64,000 nt of DNA from Polaromonas sp. JS666 (GCF_000013865.1 NC_007948.1:4951001-5015000); one strand, 5' to 3'; positions 48,912 through 57,769 are shown, counted from the first letter of the stretch. A program made the numbers and translations. Notes: generated from the sequence alone by a model not told the origin.

Positions 48912-49805
48912 TCAAACGTCTCCAATCACAGAGGCAAGCCACTGGGTGAATGCACGAAGCGCGTCAGACTCCGGTTTGGTGCTCGGCCACACAAAGTAGT
49001 ACGTGTGTGCGCCACGATCCAGCACGAAATCGAAGGGCATGATGAGGGCACCCTCAGCAAGATCCCTTTCTACCAAGGCTTTCTGTGCGATCGCTACTCC
49101 GTGCCCTTCGGCTGCCGCTTGATAAGCGAGCAACGACGTCTCGTATTTCATTCCACGGTAGGCGTTGACGTCGGCGCTGCCTACAGCCTTGAGCCAGGAA
49201 TGCCAGTCATCCGGGCGAGCCATTGAATGCAAAAGGGTTTCGTTGCCAAGCTGAGACGGCTTGGTCAGTTTGGTTTGGCCCGACTTTACGCGTGGGGCCA
49301 TCACCGGGGTGAGCTCATTACGCACCAGGCGTTGCAGCTTGACTTTCGGCCAGTCCCCCCCTCCCAACTCGACTCCGGCGTCAATTTCTTCCCGCTCGAA
49401 GTTCAGGGGTGCAGGTGACGTGGAGAGCTGTACGTCAATGTCCGGATGCGCTTGGTGAAACGTAGCCAGACGGGGAATCAGCCAGCGGACCGCAAAGGTT
49501 GCAGGGGATCTGATCTTCAACACGTGCCGGCGATATGCGCCCCCCATCGCAATGTTCGTAGCCTCGCGCAAGGAAAGGAAGAGTGGGTGGATGTCTGAGA
49601 GATAGCGGGCGCCTGCCACAGTGAGTTCCAGGCCACCGGCAAGCCTCTTGAACAGGAGAACGCCGAGAAAATCCTCCAGCGCCTTGATCTGTCGGCTTAC
49701 CGCCGCCGGCGTGACGTAGAGCTCTTGCGCAGCCTTGGAAACACTTAGGAGTCGGCCGGCGACCTCGAATGCTTTTAGCGGATTAAGCGGCGGCAGCGGA
49801 TTCAT
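48912..49805 (-). CDS. LysR-family transcriptional regulator (GcvA-like)
   Basis: A 297-residue LTTR. The N-terminal winged HTH is NPLKAFEVAGRLLSVSKAAQ, LYVTPAAVSRQIKALEDFLG. The C-terminal effector domain has RSPATFAVRWLIPRLATFHQ and AAAEGHGVAIAQKALVERD. It is most like GcvA-type regulators. It lies directly upstream of, and on the same strand as, the broken CoA-transferase/hydratase operon, so it is the likely former local regulator. The start at 49805 gives the family N-terminus; a GTG at 49859 would add 18 residues. Confidence 0.9.
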   Translation of the reverse strand: MNPLPPLNPLKAFEVAGRLLSVSKAAQELYVTPAAVSRQIKALEDFLGVLLFKRLAGGLELTVAGARYLSDIHPLFLSLREATNIAMGGAYRRHVLKIRSPATFAVRWLIPRLATFHQAHPDIDVQLSTSPAPLNFEREEIDAGVELGGGDWPKVKLQRLVRNELTPVMAPRVKSGQTKLTKPSQLGNETLLHSMARPDDWHSWLKAVGSADVNAYRGMKYETSLLAYQAAAEGHGVAIAQKALVERDLAEGALIMPFDFVLDRGAHTYYFVWPSTKPESDALRAFTQWLASVIGDV

Positions 49806-49990
49806 TGGAGGGTTTTGGAGCAGTGGAAGTTTGAGCCGCCCGGTTTCAGACGTTTGCACGATAGACCGGCCCTCATTCGACCATGCACAAGCAGGAGGCC
49901 CGTCTGTTTGAATTCCTCGTCAGCACTTTCAAGGGGCAGCGCATTCAGCCTCAGTGGGCTATTTGACCTGGGTAGCTGCGAATTTTCTGC

Positions 49991-50040
49991 ATCAAATAGG
50001 GCTACAACCCAATCAGCACGGGCAAAAACAGCTATCAAAA
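49991..50040. repeat. Short dispersed repeat, copy 2
   Basis: ATCAAATAGGGCTACAACCC, AATCAGCACGGGCAAAAACA and GCTATCAAAA correspond base for base, with substitutions, to the copy at 43492-43541. It lies between the LysR and topB genes. Confidence 0.7.
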
Positions 50041-50066
50041 CAATAGCGTTTGCAGCTTCACCAGCG

Positions 50067-53045
50067 TCAGCTCAAATGCTTGCCCACAATCCCGGCCAGT
50101 TCGAACATCGTCACCTGCGGCTTGCCGAACACCGGCAGCAGCTTGGCGTCGGCATTGATGGCGCGCTTGTTGGCGGCGTCCTGCAGGCCCTCGGCCTTGA
50201 TGTAGTCCCACAGCTTCTTGATCACCTGGGTGCGAGCCACCGGTTCGGCGCCAATCACCGCGGCGAGCGAGTCGCTGGGCTTGAGGCCGGCCCCCGGCTT
50301 TGGAGTCGCGGCCTTGCGCGCCACCTTGGGTGCGGCCGTCTTGGCCGGCGCCTTTTTGGCGGCGACCTTTTTGGCCGCAGCTTTCTTCGCCGCCGGCGCC
50401 GCATCGCCCGCGGCCCCTTTGGCCGCCACCGTCTTGCCGAATGGCGTCTTCACGACCCCCGTCTTGGCGGCCGCCGGTTTGCGCGGCGGGAACTTGGACG
50501 GCGCGAACTCGAAGTTCACCTTGTCGGCCTCCTTGTCCCAGGCCAGCATGGCCTTGAACGGGCGGCGCGTGCGCATCGAGACAAACTTGTCCAGCAGGTC
50601 GGTCTTGCCGGTTTCCAGCAGCTTGTGCATTTGCTCGCGCTCGATGGGCTGCTGCAGAATCACCTGGCCGGTCTTGAAGGTGCAACTCGGCGTGGGCTGT
50701 TCCAGCGTGGGCACGGACTTTTCGCAGACGTAGTTCTTGCCGAGCTCGAACACCCGGGCGGCGCAGCGCGGGCAGGGGCCCAGCGACTGCTGATCGCCGA
50801 AGTCCACAATCTCGCCGGTCTCGCCGTTCTTGTCGTCACCAAAATCAAATTCGAGCTTGTAGTTCTTCGTTTCCTCGTCGAACTTGATCACCATCTCGGC
50901 GGTGAAGGGCCAGCCCGCCTTGGAGCGGAACCCCTCCAGCGGCCCGATCTTGCGGTCACGCAGGAACTGCTCGACCTCGGCCGTTTCAAAGGTGCGGCCG
51001 GCCGGCGTCTTGCCGAAGGAAAAGCCGCAACCATCGCCGCCGTTTTTGCCGGTGCAGGTGTAGCGGCGGTAGTTCTCCTTCACCACGCCGCCGCAATTGG
51101 GGCAGGGCGTTTGCAGCGTCGTGTAGTCGCCCGGGATGGTGTCCTTGTCGTAGCCCTTGGCCTTGTTGACCAGGTTTTCCGTCATGGCGGCAATTTCGGC
51201 CATGAAGGTTTCGCGGCTCAGCTTGCCGTGCTCCATCTGCGCCAGCTTGTATTCCCATTCGCCGGTCAGCTCGGCTTTGGAGAGCTCTTCCACGCCCAGG
51301 CCGCGCAGCAGCGTCATGAGCTGAAAGGCCTTGGCGGTCGGGATCAGTTCGCGCCCTTCGCGCAGCATGTACTTCTCGGCAATCAGGCCCTCGATGGTGG
51401 CGGCGCGCGTAGCCGGCGTGCCCAGGCCTTTTTCCTGCATGGCTTCACGCAGCTCGTCGTCGTCTATGGTCTTGCCGGCGCCTTCCATCGCGCCCAGCAG
51501 GGTGGCTTCGCTGTAGCGTGCCGGCGGCCGGGTCTTCAGACCCTTGGCCTCGACCACCTCGGCGCGTACCATTTCACCGGGCTTGACCGGCACCAGGCTC
51601 TGGCCCTTGTCGCCGTCCTTGGCATCGGCCACTTCATCGGCCGCTTCCTTGCCGTAAATTGCCAGCCAGCCGGGCTTGACCAGCACCTTGCCTTCGGTCT
51701 TGAAACTATAGCCCACGGCCTGGGAAATACGGGTCGTGACCAGGTATTCGGCGCTCGGGTAGAACACCGCCATGAAGCGGCGCACCACCAGGTCGTACAG
51801 CTTTTGCTCGGCCTCGCTCAGCCCACTGGGCGCCTGTGTGGTTGGGATAATAGCGAAGTGATCGCTCACCTTGGCGTTATCAAAAATCCGCTTGCTGGGC
51901 TTGATGTAGTTGCCTTTGATGGCCGTGGCCGCGTGCGGCGCCAGGTGGCGCATACCGCTGTCGGCCAGCATCTCAAAGGTCTGCTTCACCACCGGCAAAT
52001 AGTCTTCGGGCAGCGCGCGCGAGTCGGTACGCGGGTAGGTCAGCGCCTTGTGGCGCTCGTACAGGCTTTGCGCAATCGACAGCGTGGTCTTGGCGGAAAA
52101 GCCGAACTTGCCGTTGGCTTCGCGCTGCAGCGAGGTCAAATCGAACAGCAGGCCGGCGGCCTGCGTGGTCGGCTTGGACTCTTCCGTGACCGTGGCGGCC
52201 TTGCCGCGCACCGCCTCGGCAATGGCCAGCGCTTCGCGCTCCGACCAGACGCGGTCGGCCCGCAGCTCGGCGTCGGGCTCGGCATTGTCGGCATTCGCCG
52301 CGGCCTTTTTCCATTTCGGGTCGAACCACTTGGCCGGGTATTCGCCGGCTTCGGCCAGGAAAGATGCATGGATCTCCCAGTAGTCGCGGCTGACAAATTT
52401 GCGGATTTTCTCTTCGCGCTCCACCACCACCGACAGCGTCGGCGTCTGCACGCGGCCCACGGTGGTCAGGAAGAAGCCGCCATCGCGTGAATTGAAGGCG
52501 GTCATGGCGCGGGTGCCGTTGATGCCGACCATCCAGTCGGCCTCGGAACGCGAGCGGGCGGCATCGGCCAGGCCCTGCATCTGTTTTTCGCTGCGCAGGC
52601 TGTCAAAGCCCTCGCGGATCGCGGCCGGCGTCATGGACTGCAGCCAGAGGCGCTTGACCGGGTGCTTGCTGTTGGCGTACTGCTGGATCAGCCGGAAGAT
52701 CAGCTCGCCCTCACGCCCCGCGTCGCAGGCATTGACGATGGCGCCCACGTCCTTGCGCTTGGCCAGCTTGACGATGGCGTTGAGCCGCGTCCTGGTCTTG
52801 TCAATGGGCTTGACCTCAAAGTACGGCGGAATCACCGGCAGGTTGGCAAAGCTCCACTTGCCGCGCTTCACGTCAAACTCCTCGGGCGCCTGGATCTCCA
52901 CCAGGTGTCCCACGGCCGAGGTGACCAGCCACTCGTCGCTCTCGAAGTACTCGTCGTGCTTCTCGAACTTGCCCGCAGTGGGCGTGATGGCACGCACAAT
53001 GTCCTGTGCCACCGAGGGTTTTTCTGCAATCACCAGAGTTTTCAT
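50067..53045 (-). CDS. topB: DNA topoisomerase III with C-terminal SWIB domain
   Basis: A 992-residue type IA topoisomerase. Toprim domain: MKTLVIAEKPSVAQDIVRAI and VNACDAGREGELIFRLIQQY with the acidic Mg2+ site. The active-site tyrosine is in HKALTYPRTDSRALPEDY. The C-terminal zinc-type part has four-cysteine clusters (TPCPNCGGVV with YTCTGKNGGDGC, and GPCPRCAARV). A lysine/alanine-rich H1-like linker (AAKKAAAKKVAAKKAPAKTA region) leads to a SWIB/MDM2-like domain (LAAVIGAEPVARTQVIKKLW, LLPVFGKPQVTMFELAGIVG). It decatenates DNA. Its start overlaps the stop of the thioredoxin gene. Confidence 0.93.
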   Translation of the reverse strand: MKTLVIAEKPSVAQDIVRAITPTAGKFEKHDEYFESDEWLVTSAVGHLVEIQAPEEFDVKRGKWSFANLPVIPPYFEVKPIDKTRTRLNAIVKLAKRKDVGAIVNACDAGREGELIFRLIQQYANSKHPVKRLWLQSMTPAAIREGFDSLRSEKQMQGLADAARSRSEADWMVGINGTRAMTAFNSRDGGFFLTTVGRVQTPTLSVVVEREEKIRKFVSRDYWEIHASFLAEAGEYPAKWFDPKWKKAAANADNAEPDAELRADRVWSEREALAIAEAVRGKAATVTEESKPTTQAAGLLFDLTSLQREANGKFGFSAKTTLSIAQSLYERHKALTYPRTDSRALPEDYLPVVKQTFEMLADSGMRHLAPHAATAIKGNYIKPSKRIFDNAKVSDHFAIIPTTQAPSGLSEAEQKLYDLVVRRFMAVFYPSAEYLVTTRISQAVGYSFKTEGKVLVKPGWLAIYGKEAADEVADAKDGDKGQSLVPVKPGEMVRAEVVEAKGLKTRPPARYSEATLLGAMEGAGKTIDDDELREAMQEKGLGTPATRAATIEGLIAEKYMLREGRELIPTAKAFQLMTLLRGLGVEELSKAELTGEWEYKLAQMEHGKLSRETFMAEIAAMTENLVNKAKGYDKDTIPGDYTTLQTPCPNCGGVVKENYRRYTCTGKNGGDGCGFSFGKTPAGRTFETAEVEQFLRDRKIGPLEGFRSKAGWPFTAEMVIKFDEETKNYKLEFDFGDDKNGETGEIVDFGDQQSLGPCPRCAARVFELGKNYVCEKSVPTLEQPTPSCTFKTGQVILQQPIEREQMHKLLETGKTDLLDKFVSMRTRRPFKAMLAWDKEADKVNFEFAPSKFPPRKPAAAKTGVVKTPFGKTVAAKGAAGDAAPAAKKAAAKKVAAKKAPAKTAAPKVARKAATPKPGAGLKPSDSLAAVIGAEPVARTQVIKKLWDYIKAEGLQDAANKRAINADAKLLPVFGKPQVTMFELAGIVGKHLS

Positions 53046-53560
53046 AAGTACTTCTTCAAACCTTCCACATCTTCGGAGAACATCTCTCCGCTTTCCGCAA
53101 ATACGACTTTTCCATTCCGCCCGGTCACCTTCATGACCACCACGACCGGCAGACCCGCCGGCTTGGGCAGCAGTTTGCCGACCTCGGGGGTCAGCATTCC
53201 CGCGGGAAAACTGTAGCCTTTGGCTTTCAGGTAGCCGGCCGCCGCTGCAGGCTGCCTGTCAATCGACAAGGCCAGCACTTCCAGTCCCTGGTCCTTTTGC
53301 GCGCGCCACAAAGCCTCTATATGAGGCGACTGCAGCGCACAAAAAGGGCACCAGCTGGCCCACCAGTACACCACAAGCACCTTGCCCTGGGCATCGGCGG
53401 GGGTCCAGCGGCGACCATCCAGCAGCGTCAGGGACGGCAAAGGCAGCGTGCTGCCCACCTTCGGCAAAGGCCCTTCCGGCTCCCTGGCCCACGCCGGCAG
53501 GCCCACGCCCGGCGCGGCCAGCGCGGCCATGGACTGAATGACGTTTCGGCGCTTCAACAC
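53042..53560 (-). CDS. TlpA/ResA-like thiol-disulfide oxidoreductase
   Basis: A 172-residue exported thioredoxin-fold protein. The N-terminal signal (MLKRRNVIQSMAALAAPGVG) has a twin-arginine-like start (KRR). The active site WWASWCPFCALQSPHIEALW contains CPFC near residues 72-75. The cis-proline loop is AGLPVVVVMKV. Members reduce or isomerise disulfides in the periplasm, for example in cytochrome c maturation. It is coupled to topB by a short overlap, a pairing without an obvious functional link. Confidence 0.88.
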   Translation of the reverse strand: MLKRRNVIQSMAALAAPGVGLPAWAREPEGPLPKVGSTLPLPSLTLLDGRRWTPADAQGKVLVVYWWASWCPFCALQSPHIEALWRAQKDQGLEVLALSIDRQPAAAAGYLKAKGYSFPAGMLTPEVGKLLPKPAGLPVVVVMKVTGRNGKVVFAESGEMFSEDVEGLKKYL

Positions 53561-53604
53561 AGCAGACTCCCTGAATGCATCACTACAATAACCACTTCAC
53601 GCGC

Positions 53605-53650
53605 AGGTACGCGCGCGGGTGCGCACGCACGCCTGTGCGCGCACATGCAT
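53605..53650. repeat. Alternating purine-pyrimidine tract (possible Z-DNA) in the divergent promoter
   Basis: A run of about 45 bases with nearly continuous GC/GT/AC alternation, for example ACGCGCGCGGGTGCGCACGC followed by CTGTGCGCGCACATGCAT. It also forms an inverted repeat (GTGCGC ... GCGCAC). It ends at the ATG of the SET gene. Confidence 0.55.
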
Positions 53651-54337
53651 GAATTAACCATACCAAAAAATTACCCCGTGTCAAAAAACCAGGCCGCTGC
53701 GAGCCCTTCCGCACTTTCTTCCCTGGCGCCCGAGGGCGCGTCTGGCGCCGACGGTCGCCGCATCCAGACCCGCCGCTCCGGCGTGCACGGCAAGGGCGTG
53801 TTTGCCCTGCAGGACCTGGCCGAAGGCGAGACGCTGATTGAATACGTCGGCGAGGTCGTGACCTGGAAGGAGGCCCTGCGGCGCCACCCGCACGACCCGA
53901 AAGACCCCAACCACACCTTTTACTTTCACATCGATGAAAAGCATGTGATCGACGCCAAGTACGGCGGCAATTCCTCGCGCTGGATCAACCACAGCTGCAA
54001 GCCCAACTGCGAGGCCGACGAAGACGAGGGGCGTGTCTTCATCAAGGCGCTGCGCAACATCAAGGCCGGCGAAGAGCTGTTTTACGACTACGGCCTGATC
54101 ATCGATGCCAAGTACACCAAAAAGCTGAAGGCCGAATACCCCTGCTGGTGCGGCGCCAAAAACTGCCGTGGCACGCTGCTCGCGCCCAAAGACAAGGACA
54201 ACGGCAAGAACGCTGCCAAGGACAAGCCGAAGGCAAAAGACAAGGCAAGCGACAGGGCTGACGGCAAGGCCAAAGCCAAAACCAAGCTCGACAGCAAGAA
54301 ATCCCAGGCCAAAAAGAACAAAAAGAAGAAGGACTGA
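53645..54337 (+). CDS. SET-domain protein with histone-H1-like C-terminal tail
   Basis: A 230-residue predicted protein-lysine methyltransferase. SET motifs: SGVHGKGVFALQDLAEGETL, SSRWINHSCKPNCEADEDEG (NHSCxPN), IKAGEELFYDYGLIIDAKYT, and post-SET CWCGAKNCRGTLL with the zinc-type cysteines. Residues about 185-230 are a lysine/alanine/aspartate tail (AKDKPKAKDKASDRADGKAK, SKKSQAKKNKKKKD), like a linker histone. The start is unclear: ATG at 53645 lies within a Z-DNA-like tract with no Shine-Dalgarno sequence, and GTG at 53678 is an alternative. The target protein is unknown. It is divergent from the topB operon. Confidence 0.88.
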   Translation: MHELTIPKNYPVSKNQAAASPSALSSLAPEGASGADGRRIQTRRSGVHGKGVFALQDLAEGETLIEYVGEVVTWKEALRRHPHDPKDPNHTFYFHIDEKHVIDAKYGGNSSRWINHSCKPNCEADEDEGRVFIKALRNIKAGEELFYDYGLIIDAKYTKKLKAEYPCWCGAKNCRGTLLAPKDKDNGKNAAKDKPKAKDKASDRADGKAKAKTKLDSKKSQAKKNKKKKD

Positions 54338-54430
54338 ACCGGGCAGGCGGCTTCACCGTCACCTTCCCATTTCACCACTTCACCGTCTCACCGTTCCACC
54401 CTTCCCATCCTCCACGTTCAACCCCTCGCC

Positions 54431-55309
54431 GTGACCTCCTCCCCGACGGCCGCCCCGGCCTCCCCCCTCCTATGGCCCGCCGAGGCCATCTGGGAGGCTG
54501 TAGCCCCCACCTTGCCGGGGTTTACCGTGGAGGTCCTGCCGGAGATCGACTCGACCAACAGCGAGCTGATGCGGCGCTTTCGCGGCAGCGCCGGTGCGCC
54601 GCCCCGGCCCGAGCCCCTGCTGCTGGTGGCCGAACAGCAAACCGCCGGGCGCGGGCGATCCGGCCGCAGCTGGGAAAGCCGGCGTTCAGACAGCCTGACT
54701 TTTTCCCTGGGCCTGCCCTTGCAGCCGGCCGACTGGTCGGGCCTGTCGCTGGCCGTTGGCATCAGCCTGGCGGAAAGCCTGGATCCCCGGACCGCAGGCC
54801 CGCCGGCCATCGGCCTGAAATGGCCCAACGACCTCTGGCTGCGCAGCCAGGCTGGCGAGAGCGAGCGCAAACTGGCCGGCATTCTGGTCGAGACCGCCAG
54901 CTGGGGCGGTATTCGCTATGTGGTGATCGGGGTCGGCATTAATATCTTGCCGGTGCAGCTTTCCGCTCCCACCTCCGGTTCGCCTGCCACCATGGCCCCC
55001 GGCTGCCTGCAGGAGCTGCTGCCCGGCGTGGACGCCGGCGAAGCGCTGCTGCGCGCGCTGCCTCCGCTGGTGCAGGCCGTGCAGGCTTTCGAGCAGTTCG
55101 GCTTTGCGCCCTTCCAGGCGCGTTTTGCGGCGCGCGACGTGCTCGCCGGCCGCGCCGTGAAGCTGTCGGACGGCACCGAAGGCACGGCGCACGGCGTCAG
55201 CGAAAGCGGCGCCCTGCTGGTGCATACTGCGGCTGGCATGAAAGAAATCACCAGCTCCGAAGTCAGCGTTCGGCCGGTGTCGGCAGCGCAGGACAGCCGC
55301 CCATGCTGA
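54431..55309 (+). CDS. birA: Biotin-[acetyl-CoA-carboxylase] ligase (BirA, no DNA-binding domain)
   Basis: A 292-residue enzyme that makes biotinyl-AMP and transfers biotin to the BCCP subunit of acetyl-CoA carboxylase. The catalytic loop is TAGRGRSGRSWESRRSDSLT near 75-94, followed by LPLQPADWSGLSLAVGISLA and IGLKWPNDLWLRSQ with the conserved KWPND. A C-terminal SH3-like domain follows (AGRAVKLSDGTEGTAHGVSE). There is no N-terminal HTH, so it is not a repressor. The start is GTG at 54431 after a CT-rich stretch; the ribosome binding site is not evident. It overlaps the next gene by seven bases. Confidence 0.92.
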   Translation: MTSSPTAAPASPLLWPAEAIWEAVAPTLPGFTVEVLPEIDSTNSELMRRFRGSAGAPPRPEPLLLVAEQQTAGRGRSGRSWESRRSDSLTFSLGLPLQPADWSGLSLAVGISLAESLDPRTAGPPAIGLKWPNDLWLRSQAGESERKLAGILVETASWGGIRYVVIGVGINILPVQLSAPTSGSPATMAPGCLQELLPGVDAGEALLRALPPLVQAVQAFEQFGFAPFQARFAARDVLAGRAVKLSDGTEGTAHGVSESGALLVHTAAGMKEITSSEVSVRPVSAAQDSRPC

Positions 55310-55956
55310 GGCTGCTGGTGCTGGCGCTGCTTCTGGCCAACGCGGGCTACTTTGCCTATACCCAGGGTCTGCTGGCCGACTACGGATGGACCCCCGCCAT
55401 TCAGGCCGAGCCCCAGCGCCTGGAGCAGCAGATCCGGCCGGAAGCCATGCAGCTGCTCAGCGCGGCTGAAACCCGGCAATATGAAAGCGCCGCGCCATCC
55501 GCTGCCGCCGAGTGCCTGCAGGCTGGCCTCTTCAGCGACGAGCAGGCCAGCACGCTCCGCCCACGCCTGCAGGCCAGCCTGCCCGCCGGCAGCTGGTCGC
55601 TCGAAAGCAGCGTCGAACCCGGCCGCTGGATCATCTACATGGGTAAATACAGCAGTGAAGAAGCCCTGGCCAAAAAGCGCGGCGAGCTGCGCCAGCGGGG
55701 CGTGTCTTTCGAGCCGCTGCTCAACCCGGCGCTCGGCCCCGGCCTCTCACTGGGCCACTTCGGCTCGCAGGCCGAAGCCGAACGCGAACTGGAGAGAGCC
55801 TCCTCCCGCGGCGTGCGCACTGCGCGGGTCGTGCTGGAACGGCCGGAAACCCGCGGCCAGTTGCTCAAGGTGGCCGCGGCCGACGCCACGCTGCGCGCCC
55901 AGCTGGAAACCCTCAAGCCCCAGCTGGAAGGCAAGGCCCTGCAGGCCTGCAGATAA
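55303..55956 (+). CDS. SPOR-like membrane-anchored protein
   Basis: A 217-residue protein with an N-terminal transmembrane anchor (LRLLVLALLLANAGYFAYTQ) and a periplasmic part. Residues about 75-175 (CLQAGLFSDEQASTLRPRLQ, then RWIIYMGKYSSEEALAKKRG and LSLGHFGSQAEAERELERAS) look like a SPOR-type fold that binds denuded peptidoglycan. It follows birA with a seven-base overlap, a conserved pair in Burkholderiales. Exact role unknown. Confidence 0.8.
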   Translation: MLRLLVLALLLANAGYFAYTQGLLADYGWTPAIQAEPQRLEQQIRPEAMQLLSAAETRQYESAAPSAAAECLQAGLFSDEQASTLRPRLQASLPAGSWSLESSVEPGRWIIYMGKYSSEEALAKKRGELRQRGVSFEPLLNPALGPGLSLGHFGSQAEAERELERASSRGVRTARVVLERPETRGQLLKVAAADATLRAQLETLKPQLEGKALQACR

Positions 55957-55959
55957 TAA

Positions 55960-56262
55960 AAGCCCCCACGCTCCCCACTTTGTGTGGTTCGCTGCCCCCC
56001 GAGGGGGCCGCTGCGCCTGCGGTCTGGCAAAGCCAGTCCCGCGGCCCCTGCTTGAAAATACAGGCCCCCACGCTCCCCACTTTGTGTGGTTCGCTGCCCC
56101 CCGAGGGGGCCGCTGCGCCTGCGGTCTGGCAAAGCCAGTCCCGCGGCCCCTGCTTGAAAATACAGGCCCCCACGCTCCCCACTTTGTGTGGTTCGCTGCC
56201 CCCCGAGGGGGCCGCTGCGCCTGCGGTCTGGCAAAGCCAGTCCCGCGGCCCCTGCTTGATTA
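55960..56262. repeat. Tandem triplication of the GC-rich repeat (period 102 bases)
   Basis: Three successive copies, with CCCCCACGCTCCCCACTTTG starts at about 55963, 56065 and 56167, each with GCCCCCCGAGGGGGCC, TCTGGCAAAGCCAGTCCCGC and CCCCTGCTTGAAAATACAGG (the third ends differently). The copies are almost identical. The remainder to 56386 holds a degenerate copy of the short dispersed repeat (GCTATTGATTTAGGAGCT) and no gene. Confidence 0.92.
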
Positions 56263-56386
56263 AAGAGCTCTCACGGTTAGTCGCGGCGCAAAGCCATTGC
56301 TATTGATTTAGGAGCTTGTCACGCTCGTTTTGCGCGGCCTGCAGGCATTATTTGCTTAAGAAATGCCCCTGAGTCACGAGGGTTGT

Positions 56387-57010
56387 TTACACCGCCCGCC
56401 AGTGGCGCAGCGGCACGCAGGTCTGCAGCCGCGTCACGGCCTGATCCATCAGGGCCGGATGCAGCTCATGGCCCACGGAGGCCGCCACGTCCAGCGTGGC
56501 ATCGGCGTTCAGGGCCATCAGTACCTCAAAACCCTCCCGCGCGCGGCTGACCGGCACCACCGGGTCGTTCTGGCCGTGCAGCAGGTGCAGCGTGGTGAGC
56601 GCGGGCGCCTTGTCGGGCCAGGCCTGGTAGCTGCCGCCAAACGCCAGCACGCGCCCCACCAGGCCATCGTGTGCGTCGCTGAAGGCCAGGGCCAGCGTGG
56701 CGCCGGCACCAAAGCCCACCAGCGCCGTGTCCGACTGCAGCACGTCAAAACGCTGCTGCTGGCCCCGCAGATAGGCCGCCAGGGCCTCCACCCGGGCCGC
56801 CAGGCTGCCGTGGCCGTTGCCCGTACCCTGCGGGCCCACCAGCCCCTCCGGAATCAACACGGCGGATTCGGCAAACGCATCGCCCAGCAGGTTGCCCATG
56901 ACGAGCATGTCGGCGGCCACACCGCCTTCATCGTGCAGCAGCACAAACAACGGCCGGGGGGAGGCGGCCGCAGACAGCAGTTCGATGGCTTCAGTGTCCA
57001 GTGGATTCAT
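56387..57010 (-). CDS. YpfH-like alpha/beta-hydrolase with altered nucleophile motif
   Basis: A 207-residue alpha/beta-hydrolase-fold protein. The elbow where the nucleophile should be (GxSxG) reads ALVGFGAGATLALAF, glycine in place of serine. The other two members of the triad are present: aspartate in HLLHGQNDPVVPVSRA and histidine in ASVGHELHPALMDQ. Its closest feel is to the YpfH/carboxylesterase family. The start at 57010 gives MNPLDTEAIELLSAAASPRP; the longer frame to 57172 is rejected. It is either a non-catalytic member or uses another residue. It is divergent from slyD. Confidence 0.8.
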   Translation of the reverse strand: MNPLDTEAIELLSAAASPRPLFVLLHDEGGVAADMLVMGNLLGDAFAESAVLIPEGLVGPQGTGNGHGSLAARVEALAAYLRGQQQRFDVLQSDTALVGFGAGATLALAFSDAHDGLVGRVLAFGGSYQAWPDKAPALTTLHLLHGQNDPVVPVSRAREGFEVLMALNADATLDVAASVGHELHPALMDQAVTRLQTCVPLRHWRAV

Positions 57011-57177
57011 GGCGTGGGCCGGCTCCTGTCCGGTGAGGTGTTGTTGAGCCGCTATTGTCAGACCCGACAGGCCCCGGCGTCCAGCGCCGGCTGGTAACCC
57101 ATCATTGCTAAGATTACCCATTGACGCATGAAGCATCCAGCCCGATGCGGCGCCCTGAAGCTCCGAAAGCACCCACC

Positions 57178-57654
57178 ATGAAAATCGAAAAAGACACCGC
57201 CGTCACCCTGAACTACAAAGTCGCTGACGCCCAAGGCAAGCTCATCGAGGAAAGCTCGGGGCCCATGGTCTACCTGCATGGCGGCTACGGCAACACCCTG
57301 CCCAAGATCGAGGAAGCGCTGGACGGCAAGGAACCCGGCTACCAGGTCACGCTGAACCTGCAGCCGGAGGACGCCTTCGGCCTGCGCGATGAAAGCCTGG
57401 TGCGCAGCATCCCCAAATCCCAGTTCCCGCCGGGCGTGAAGGTGGGCGGACAGCTGGAAGGCCGCGGCGACGATGGCCGCGAGCAGCTGTTCCATGTGAT
57501 GAAGATCAAGGGCAACGTCGTCATGCTGGACGGCAATCACCCGCTGGCCGGCAAGGCGCTGCGCTTCACGCTGAAGGTCACCGACGTGCGCGCCGCGTCC
57601 GAAGAAGAGATTGCGCACCGCCACGTACATGGCGAGCACGGCCATCACCACTGA
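57178..57654 (+). CDS. slyD: FKBP-type peptidyl-prolyl cis-trans isomerase, SlyD type
   Basis: A 158-residue protein: FKBP domain with an inserted-in-flap (IF) chaperone domain. Motifs: VTLNYKVADAQGKLIEESSG, VYLHGGYGNTLPKIEEALDG, LQPEDAFGLRDESLVRSIPK (IF region) and HPLAGKALRFTLKVTDVRAA. The C-terminal tail HRHVHGEHGHHH is a short His-rich metal-binding tail, as in SlyD, which delivers nickel. The start at 57178 is the family N-terminus; the frame opens upstream without homology. Confidence 0.93.
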   Translation: MKIEKDTAVTLNYKVADAQGKLIEESSGPMVYLHGGYGNTLPKIEEALDGKEPGYQVTLNLQPEDAFGLRDESLVRSIPKSQFPPGVKVGGQLEGRGDDGREQLFHVMKIKGNVVMLDGNHPLAGKALRFTLKVTDVRAASEEEIAHRHVHGEHGHHH

Positions 57655-57769
57655 CACCGACACTGACGCGCAAGGAAACGCGACCCGCGGAGACGGTACT
57701 TGACGGTCCCTGCAAGGCCTCGCGTGATCCGCAGCCGCGTTCTTTCGTCCCCGCTCGCTCTCTTTGGCT
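57655..57769. other. Unannotated interval
   Basis: After slyD, no gene or repeat that I can name. Confidence 0.5.

Noticed and set aside
49815..52490. 891-residue plus-strand open frame opposite topB
   Set aside because: Antisense to the topoisomerase III gene; low-complexity G/H/R/L-rich translation, no family features.
53297..53644. Upstream extension of the SET-domain frame
   Set aside because: The extension overlaps the divergent thioredoxin gene and reads as Arg/Gln-rich shadow sequence without SET-family homology.
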